Positions 1 through 5,262 of a DNA stretch of 6,305 nucleotides are shown here, one piece after another. Both the position numbers and the translations under genes were made by a program. The stretch is from Bacteroidales bacterium (GTDB lineage Bacteria; Bacteroidota; Bacteroidia; Bacteroidales; UBA7960). Within the stretch, counting starts at the first letter, position 1. Each line of letters starts with the position of its first letter. The stretch lies in contig PWNY01000324.1 in assembly GCA_003557805.1 (NCBI GenBank), positions 1 to 6,305 on the forward strand, in the 5' to 3' direction. The notes beneath the pieces are model-generated. The model made no database searches, was not told the origin of the DNA, and worked only from the letters and a program-made list of their open reading frames with translations.

Positions 1-1
1 G

Positions 2-196
2 GTAGATGTTTTCTTTTATGTGCTGGAAGGTACGCCAGATATACAAGTCGGTGAAGAGACTGAAAGGTTTGAAACCGGGACACTTGTGGAAAGCCCCAAG
101 GATATAGTACACTGCCTGTACAACAATACTGATAAACCTGCCAGAATTCTTGTTGTAAAGGCACCAAAACCTACAACACAAAGCAGGCTCTTATAA
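2..196 (+). CDS. Cupin-domain protein, C-terminal fragment (5' end outside window)
   Basis: An open frame runs in from the left edge and ends at TAA 194-196, giving 64 visible residues. The text resembles the second half of a small Cupin_2 barrel. YVLEG (residues 6-10) looks like the strand after the first metal-binding motif. G26-x5-P32-x4-H37-x3-N41 fits the second cupin motif, with H37 as the likely metal ligand. The first motif (HxH...E) would lie upstream, so metal binding cannot be confirmed. The tail (ARILVVKAPKP) is typical of stand-alone cupins, but a cupin attached to an N-terminal HTH domain cannot be excluded. An intrinsic terminator begins 10 bases after the stop, so this gene is probably transcribed separately from the exporter cassette. 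Substrate and reaction are unknown. Confidence 0.8.
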   Translation, partial: VDVFFYVLEGTPDIQVGEETERFETGTLVESPKDIVHCLYNNTDKPARILVVKAPKPTTQSRLL

Positions 197-206
197 AACT
201 TTATCT

Positions 207-242
207 AAACAGGACAATTATTTAAGATTTCCTGTTTTTTTT
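207..242 (+). terminator. Rho-independent terminator after the cupin gene
   Basis: An 8-bp perfect stem pairs AAACAGGA (207-214) with TCCTGTTT (230-237) across a 15-base A/T-rich loop. The descending arm runs into eight consecutive T (235-242). The site starts 10 bases after the cupin stop codon. The long loop and A/T-rich lower stem make it a moderate rather than strong terminator. It separates the cupin gene from the downstream operon. Confidence 0.75.
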
Positions 243-253
243 AGAACAATAAA

Positions 254-280
254 GTTAGTTTATACTAACAAACATGTTAG
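254..280. promoter_or_regulatory. Triple half-site operator candidate (TetR-like) upstream of the exporter operon
   Basis: Three copies of one 5-base element alternate in orientation: GTTAG at 254-258, CTAAC at 265-269 and GTTAG at 276-280. Each starts 11 bases after the last, about one helical turn. Adjacent pairs form two overlapping perfect inverted repeats: GTTAGT-4-ACTAAC (254-269) and CTAACA-4-TGTTAG (265-280). The array lies between the cupin terminator and the exporter start, 32 bases before the ATG, where a repressor would cover the promoter. Compact palindromes like this are typical of TetR-family operators, and exporter genes are often controlled by such repressors. No regulator gene is in the window, so the TetR assignment is inference. 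No clear -33/-7 promoter pair could be fixed here. Confidence 0.5.
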
Positions 281-312
281 GTTAATCCAGTTATAAAAAC
301 AAACTAAAACCA

Positions 313-2625
313 ATGAAAAAAACAAATAGAAATAAAAACCTGAAAATTGCTGCATTTGCTGCAGTAATTCTGATTTTTATAGCTACTGCCCTGTTTGCGA
401 AAGTGCTTGCTGAAAATGCCAGGATGGAAACCAACCTTGATGAATACATGCCAAGGGATCATCCTGCTTTTATCTATTCAGACCAGGCAGAAGAGTGGTT
501 CAATATCAAGGACGGAATTCTTATAGCTGTAGAGCACAGGGAAAGCATCTACAATCCCTCAACACTTGAGAAGATCAAACAAATTAGCATTGGCCTTATT
601 GAGATGCCTCAGTTTGAGGAAGCAGATGTGATGTCCCTTTATACTGCAGATAATATAATAGGCAGTGAATATGACCTGGTGGTAACTTCATTCTACACAG
701 AGGTGCCCGGCACCAAAGAGGGACTTGAAAAGCTAAGGAAAGATGTAAGGGATAATGAGATGGTTTTCGAGAGGATTGTTTCCGGTGATGAAAAAGCAGG
801 GTTGATTATCGCAGGGATGGACAGCGATGCCTTTACCCAGGAGTTCTACAATGATATAATGGATTTTGCCTACTCTTTTGCAAACGGGGAAGAGAACATT
901 TACGTTGCGGGAAGGCCCATTGTTGAAGGTACCATGGCACTGCTAGGACCTGCTGATATGAAGAGGATGGTACCTGTAGTGCTCTTAGTCATAGCTATTG
1001 TACTTTACGCGCTGCTCAGGAGTTTAAGGGCATCAATCGCAACACTTCTTGGAGTTTTCATCAGTACCGTTTGGGCCTTTGGCCTGATGGCCGCACTTGG
1101 AATACCAATTTATTCTGTAACTACAATGATTCCTGTGATGCTTATCGCCATTGGCGTGGCATATGGTATCTACTTCTACAACCACTTAGGAAGGTATAAA
1201 CTTGACAACAGGGATACTACAGATTTGCAAGCACTGAAATATACACTTAAGATACTTTGGAAGCCTCTGTCAATGGCTGCATTTACCACTATGGTCGGTT
1301 TTTTGTCACTGCTTAGTTCACAGGTATACCCGATTAAATACTTCGGAACATTCACGGCATTCGGGATATTCACAGCTTTTGTCCTGGCAATGATTTTTTT
1401 GCCGGCTGCAGTAATCCTTTTGGGTTTCAGTCCGCCAAAAAAAGCCAGAAAAAGCAACAGCAGTGGGCTTCTTTCAATACTGAACAGGCTGACAGACCGT
1501 CTGCTGAAAAACAAAAGGAGAGTATACATAGTAACCTCGGTTATAATAATTATTTCCATTGCCGGACTGACCAGGGTCTGGATCAACTCGAGCTTCCTGG
1601 ACAATTTTGAAAAGGACAGTGATATAGTTCAAACCGATGCATTTGTAAATGAAAAGTTTGGTGGTACCTCATCGCTGAATGTCATACTGGAAAGCGGAAA
1701 TGAGGATGCTTTCAAGGACCCTGATATCCTTAAACTTATTGACAGGATGCAAACCGAAGCCACAAAACTTCCTGAAGTAGGCAACTCATTTTCGCTTGCC
1801 GATTACCTTAAAAGAATGAACAAAGTAATGAACACTGATGATGAGGCTTATTTCACCATACCCGAAAGCCGTGAAATGGTTGCACAGTATCTTTTGCTTT
1901 ACGAGATGTCAGGCGATCCTGAAAACCTTGACCAGGTGGTTAACTACCATTATGACAGGGCAAATGTGACCTTTCAGCTAAAGGGAGATGATTCAAGGAC
2001 AATAAATGCAGCCCTGGCTGTGATAGAAAAGTTTACAGATGACTTTGGAAAGCATGATGTAAAGATCAATTTTGCTGGATCCGGGTACAAGGCGCTTGTA
2101 TTTACAAGTCTTATACTTGAGGGGCAGGTAATGAGTATTGGAATATCTCTCATACTTGTATTTATCCTGCTTTCAATTCTGTTCAGGAGCATAAAAGCAG
2201 GGTTGATCGGAGCCGTGCCCATAACCATTACGGCTCTTATAAGCTTTGGAGTAATGGGAATACTGAACATCCCGCTAAGTACAACCACGGCCCTGCTGTC
2301 CAGCATTGCCATCGGTATAGGTATTGACTATGCAATACACTTTATCCAGCATTACCGCATGAACCTTCAAAAGTCAGCTACAGGGGTTAAGGCTCTGTAT
2401 ACTACCATGGGGCAAACCGGAAAAGCGATACTCTATAATGCCGTGGTGGTCATATCCGGTTTCCTGGTGTTGCTGTTCTCGGTATTTCCCCCAAACAGGA
2501 CCCTGGGAGCGCTGGTTTCAATGAATATGTTTACAAGCCTTGCAGGTACACTTTCAGTAATGATGATACTGCTGTTCACCTTCAGGGTGTTCAGATCAGA
2601 AACTTTAAACCAGAATAATAAATAA
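313..2625 (+). CDS. RND-superfamily MMPL-type exporter (COG1033-like), inner membrane
   Basis: The 770-residue protein has the duplicated RND plan. TM1 is at about 11-34, a periplasmic domain at 35-217, and a block of five helices at 218-371. A linker follows, then TM7 at about 403-421, a second periplasmic domain to about 607, and five more helices to about 757. This resembles MMPL/sterol-sensing-domain exporters, which use proton flux to move lipids or hydrophobic molecules out of the inner membrane. The length is usual for the family. The C-terminal half has GIGIDYAIH with Asp672-Tyr673, the expected TM10 proton-relay pair. The equivalent N-terminal site reads AIGVAYGIY, with Ala283 in place of Asp. 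The start is well placed: MKKTNRNKNLK is a basic N-tail before TM1, and the leader is A-rich with no Shine-Dalgarno site. It is first in a three-gene cassette with a LolA-like protein and an outer-membrane barrel. Cargo is unknown. Confidence 0.92.
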   Translation: MKKTNRNKNLKIAAFAAVILIFIATALFAKVLAENARMETNLDEYMPRDHPAFIYSDQAEEWFNIKDGILIAVEHRESIYNPSTLEKIKQISIGLIEMPQFEEADVMSLYTADNIIGSEYDLVVTSFYTEVPGTKEGLEKLRKDVRDNEMVFERIVSGDEKAGLIIAGMDSDAFTQEFYNDIMDFAYSFANGEENIYVAGRPIVEGTMALLGPADMKRMVPVVLLVIAIVLYALLRSLRASIATLLGVFISTVWAFGLMAALGIPIYSVTTMIPVMLIAIGVAYGIYFYNHLGRYKLDNRDTTDLQALKYTLKILWKPLSMAAFTTMVGFLSLLSSQVYPIKYFGTFTAFGIFTAFVLAMIFLPAAVILLGFSPPKKARKSNSSGLLSILNRLTDRLLKNKRRVYIVTSVIIIISIAGLTRVWINSSFLDNFEKDSDIVQTDAFVNEKFGGTSSLNVILESGNEDAFKDPDILKLIDRMQTEATKLPEVGNSFSLADYLKRMNKVMNTDDEAYFTIPESREMVAQYLLLYEMSGDPENLDQVVNYHYDRANVTFQLKGDDSRTINAALAVIEKFTDDFGKHDVKINFAGSGYKALVFTSLILEGQVMSIGISLILVFILLSILFRSIKAGLIGAVPITITALISFGVMGILNIPLSTTTALLSSIAIGIGIDYAIHFIQHYRMNLQKSATGVKALYTTMGQTGKAILYNAVVVISGFLVLLFSVFPPNRTLGALVSMNMFTSLAGTLSVMMILLFTFRVFRSETLNQNNK

Positions 2626-2630
2626 AAAAC

Positions 2631-2635
2631 GGAGG
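2631..2635 (+). promoter_or_regulatory. Strong ribosome binding site for the LolA-like gene
   Basis: GGAGG lies 8 bases before the ATG at 2644, inside the 18-base gap after the exporter stop. It is the only clear Shine-Dalgarno site among the five visible gene starts. It supports this start codon and suggests the periplasmic component is translated independently of, and perhaps more strongly than, the exporter. Confidence 0.75.
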
Positions 2636-2643
2636 AACTAAAA

Positions 2644-3423
2644 ATGAAAACACTAACATTAATTTCAATTATCCTGCTGGCAGCATCCTTTTCAGGTTTG
2701 CAGCCACTGAATGCACAGACAACCGGCCATGAGGTCATGGAAAAAGTATATCATAATCCCACCGGTGATGATATGCAAAGCGAGCTTACAATGACACTGA
2801 TCAACGCAAGGGGTGAAAGAAGAACAAGGGAGCTTAAACAGTTTATAAAAACAGAAGATGATGTTGAGAAAAAGATAATGTTCTTTCTCTCACCTGCCGA
2901 TGTCAGAAACACAAGCTTTATGAATTTTAGCTATACTGACGGAAGTGATGATGACCAGTGGATATATCTCCCCGCTCTCAGAAGGGTCAGGAGGATATCC
3001 AGCGATGATAAAAGTGACTATTTCATGGGGTCGGACTTCACTTATGACGACCTTGGGGAGCGCCATCCCAACGAGGATGAACATGTTCTTATAAAAGAGG
3101 AGACCATTGACGGCCATGATTGTTATGTGGTTGAGAGCACCCCTAAAGACTCTTCTTACATGTACTCCAAAACAGTAACCTGGGTGATGAAAGACAGCTA
3201 CCTGGGCTTAAAAAGGGAGTTTTACGATCGTAATGGAGACCTTCTGAAAGTCCTATCCATCAAGGAGTTTGATCAAATTGACGGGTTCTGGACAATTCTG
3301 GAAACAGAAATGCACAATGTGCAAAGGAACCATCGCACGGTAATGAGCATAAAAGATGTTGAATACAATACCGGTATACCCGACAGTCAGTTTACCGAAA
3401 GGATGATGACAAGGGGGCTGTAA
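2644..3423 (+). CDS. Outer membrane lipoprotein-sorting protein, LolA-like (PF17131-type)
   Basis: A secreted protein of 259 residues. Residues 1-24 form a signal peptide (MKTLTL, hydrophobic core, cleavage probably at LNA|Q). There is no lipobox cysteine, so it should be a soluble periplasmic protein. The mature part matches my memory of the family annotated as 'outer membrane lipoprotein-sorting protein', which has a LolA/LolB-like fold. Recognisable blocks are FFLSPADVRNTSFMNFSY (80-97), DDQWIYLPALRRVRRIS (103-119), SDYFMGSDFTYDDL (124-137), CYVVESTPKD (160-169) and TGIPDSQFTERMM (243-255). The length is normal for the family. LolA-fold proteins carry acylated cargo in a hydrophobic groove. 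This type is commonly encoded beside MMPL exporters, so a role as periplasmic carrier for the exporter's cargo is reasonable. The specific cargo is unknown, and it is not the housekeeping LolA. Confidence 0.9.
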   Translation: MKTLTLISIILLAASFSGLQPLNAQTTGHEVMEKVYHNPTGDDMQSELTMTLINARGERRTRELKQFIKTEDDVEKKIMFFLSPADVRNTSFMNFSYTDGSDDDQWIYLPALRRVRRISSDDKSDYFMGSDFTYDDLGERHPNEDEHVLIKEETIDGHDCYVVESTPKDSSYMYSKTVTWVMKDSYLGLKREFYDRNGDLLKVLSIKEFDQIDGFWTILETEMHNVQRNHRTVMSIKDVEYNTGIPDSQFTERMMTRGL

Positions 3424-3454
3424 CCCCAGGGTATGGTTTTTAAAAAAACAATAA

Positions 3455-4705
3455 ATGATTATGAGACCAATAGAAAAAAAACTGGTGATATTGCTTTTAA
3501 TAATATCACTCTCATCACTAACAGTAACAGCTGGCGACCTTTTCTGGGGCGGATATGTAAGGAATTACACCGGGGTACTCACAGGTGGTGACAATGAACT
3601 ATCAATACTGCAGAACACTATGAACCTGGAACTTTCCTCCCGGCGGCAGAATGTTTCCTTCCATGTTAACCCATACATTTACCAATATTCTGACAGGGAT
3701 ATTGAACTGGGCCTGAGGGAAGCTTACCTTGATATATATTTTGACAATTTTGACTTAAGGTTAGGAAGACAGCAGATCATTTATGGCAAGGCTGAGGGTG
3801 TATTTATAACAGATGTTGTATCCCCTAAGGATATGCGGGAGTTTTTGCTGCCTGACTTCGAAGAGATCCGTATGGGAATCACAGCGGCAAAGATAAACTA
3901 CTACCTGGGTGGTAATACATTCGAACTGGTCTGGACACCTGTATTTACGCCCACCAGGGAAGCTGAAGAGGGCTCCATATGGAGGCCCTCTTTGGAATTC
4001 CCTGCACCAGTAAATTTTGATATGTCCGAAAAGGAGGTTTCCCCGAAAGTGAAAAACAGTGAGATATTCTTTCGCTATTCTAGCCTTGGTTCTTTAATGG
4101 ATATAGAAGTTGTAGGTGGTTATTTCTGGGATGATGATCCTGCAATGCATATAATAAGGCATATTGATCATGATAGCGGTGAACTGCACGGGCTTACCGC
4201 TACTCCCCGGCACCACCGGCTCTATATGGCTGGTGGTAGCTTCAGTTTACCGGTCAGCAGTTTTGTACTTAGGGGTGAGGCTGCATATTATAACGGCAAA
4301 CGTTTTCAAACCGCCGATCCTGCATCAGAAAACGGCCTTGTAACAAAAAACTACGTGCACTACATGGCTGGAATAGATTATTCTGTTTTGGGATGGAACA
4401 TAAGCGCACAATTCATTCAGGAGTATATAACAGATTATGATGAGAGTATAAGGCTGGATGAGTTCGAGAGCACCATGACCATACTCGCCCGAAAGGACTA
4501 CCTTAGGGAAAAGCTGTGGATCGAACTCTTCTCCTACATCGGCCTGAACAATGGTGATGCACTGTTAAGGCCCTCTGTAAGTTATGAACTATCCGACGGC
4601 TTCGAGATTCTTGGAGGTGCTAATCTGTTCCTTGGAAACAAGGGCCGTTTCGGACAATTCAGCAATAATGACATGGTATATACCAAGATCAGATACAGTT
4701 TTTGA
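3455..4705 (+). CDS. DUF1302-like outer-membrane beta-barrel protein
   Basis: A 416-residue protein with an N-terminal signal peptide (hydrophobic core about residues 10-22, likely cleavage TVTA26|G27). The mature part shows alternating polar/hydrophobic strands rich in Tyr, Phe and Gly throughout. It ends in YTKIRYSF, a C-terminal strand with terminal Phe typical of BAM-inserted barrels. LREAYLDIYF (87-96), DLRLGRQQIIYGKAEG (100-115) and DVVSPKDMREFLLPDFEEIRMG (120-141) resemble the DUF1302 family, although this protein is shorter than many members. The start at 3455 gives MIMRPIEKK; the ATG at 3461 (MRPIEKK) is equally plausible and keeps the signal peptide. Neither has a Shine-Dalgarno site. 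It follows the LolA-like gene by 31 bases and is the third cassette gene. The inferred role is outer-membrane acceptor or exit channel for the exporter's cargo. A simple porin or structural barrel is the alternative. Confidence 0.8.
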   Translation: MIMRPIEKKLVILLLIISLSSLTVTAGDLFWGGYVRNYTGVLTGGDNELSILQNTMNLELSSRRQNVSFHVNPYIYQYSDRDIELGLREAYLDIYFDNFDLRLGRQQIIYGKAEGVFITDVVSPKDMREFLLPDFEEIRMGITAAKINYYLGGNTFELVWTPVFTPTREAEEGSIWRPSLEFPAPVNFDMSEKEVSPKVKNSEIFFRYSSLGSLMDIEVVGGYFWDDDPAMHIIRHIDHDSGELHGLTATPRHHRLYMAGGSFSLPVSSFVLRGEAAYYNGKRFQTADPASENGLVTKNYVHYMAGIDYSVLGWNISAQFIQEYITDYDESIRLDEFESTMTILARKDYLREKLWIELFSYIGLNNGDALLRPSVSYELSDGFEILGGANLFLGNKGRFGQFSNNDMVYTKIRYSF

Positions 4706-4796
4706 TCAAAAGATCATAAACCAGGATTCACAAAATTCACTAAAGAGTACCAAAAATATTTATTGAACCAATTATGGCCACGGCTTGTTATAAATT

Positions 4797-5174
4797 ATGA
4801 ACAAAAAAACAGCTATGCAAAAGATACTGATCATAATTAACGATGCACCCTACGGTACTGAAAAAGCCTATAACGCTTTGCGAATGGCAATGACCCTGCA
4901 AAAAGAGCATGAAGGAGAAACTGATATCCGTATTTTCCTGCTTGCCGATTCCGTATCCTGCGGAAATTCAGGCCAGAAAACCCCTTCCGGGTTTTACAAT
5001 GTGGAAAGAATGATCAAATCAGTCCTGCAGCGTGGTGGAACAGTAAAAAGCTGTGGCAGCTGCTGTGATGCAAGGGGCATAAAACAAGAAGACCTTATCG
5101 AGGGAGTCCAGATAAGTAATATGAAGGAATTCGCCCAGTGGACCGTTGATGCAGACAAGGTGCTGAGTTTCTGA
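4797..5174 (+). CDS. DsrE-family small protein with CGSCC motif
   Basis: A cytoplasmic protein of 125 residues of the DsrE/YchN-like type (PF02635, COG1553). The N-terminal strand and turn read QKILIIINDAPYGTEKAYNALRMAM (8-32). IFLLADSVSC (46-55), the segment QKTPSGFYNVERMIKSVLQRGG (60-81) and CGSCCDARGI (86-95) follow, with the C-terminal helix ending in ADKVLSF. Cysteines are at 55, 86, 89 and 90; Cys86 sits where family members usually have the conserved cysteine of a CGxC-DARG motif. Relatives include sulfur-relay proteins that carry persulfides, but many stand-alone members have no known partner and none of the DsrF/DsrH/TusE-type partners is visible here. The start may be Met7 (4815): the family usually begins right at that strand, and residues 1-6 are unconserved. 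No Shine-Dalgarno site precedes either start. It lies 91 bases after the barrel gene and 88 before the DUF438 gene. Confidence 0.85.
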   Translation: MNKKTAMQKILIIINDAPYGTEKAYNALRMAMTLQKEHEGETDIRIFLLADSVSCGNSGQKTPSGFYNVERMIKSVLQRGGTVKSCGSCCDARGIKQEDLIEGVQISNMKEFAQWTVDADKVLSF

Positions 5175-5188
5175 TATCCGCATTAAGG

Positions 5189-5218
5189 TTTCTTTTCAAA
5201 ACATTATCACTATATTTA
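5189..5218 (+). promoter_or_regulatory. Candidate Bacteroidota-type promoter for the DUF438 gene
   Basis: TATATTTA at 5211-5218 matches the Bacteroidota -7 element TAnnTTTG except for the final base. TTTC at 5189-5192, 18 bases upstream, is one base from the -33 element TTTG. The site lies in the 88-base gap after the DsrE gene and 44 bases before the next ATG. The region is A/T-rich, so chance matches are likely and this remains a weak prediction. Confidence 0.3.
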
Positions 5219-5262
5219 TAAGTTTAGTGGCTTAATCCAAAAAAAATAACCTCCTTAAACTC

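Noticed and set aside
1176..1604. A 142-codon minus-strand ORF inside the exporter gene
   Set aside because: It is antisense to well-supported transmembrane helices. Its hydrophobic look is a mirror of the sense strand's membrane codons.
3424..3454. AACC...GGTT then A-run between the LolA-like and barrel genes as a terminator
   Set aside because: The stem is only four base pairs and is followed by a short T-run and then A residues. The spacing fits continued operon transcription.
4700..4711. Perfect 12-base palindrome TTTTGATCAAAA over the barrel stop codon
   Set aside because: It has no loop for an RNA hairpin and no following T-run, so it is not a terminator. A short A/T palindrome of this kind is expected by chance and no second copy is evident.
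4584..4766. A 60-codon + strand ORF overlapping the end of the barrel gene
   Set aside because: It lies mostly inside the barrel gene in another frame, and its translation shows no domain, signal or composition typical of a protein. The barrel frame clearly ends in a proper C-terminal strand.
4763..4794. TTGAAC and TATAAA as a promoter for the DsrE gene
   Set aside because: The spacing is 20 bases, too long for a sigma70-type promoter, and the match to the Bacteroidota TAnnTTTG element is poor. With the first ATG the -10 would sit almost on the start; it would only make sense if translation begins at 4815.
5249..5256. ACCTCCTT just before the DUF438 start, identical to the anti-Shine-Dalgarno core
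   Set aside because: It might pair with AAGGAG at 5334-5339 or GGAGGT downstream to mask the start, but the helices are short with long loops and there is no supporting second structure.
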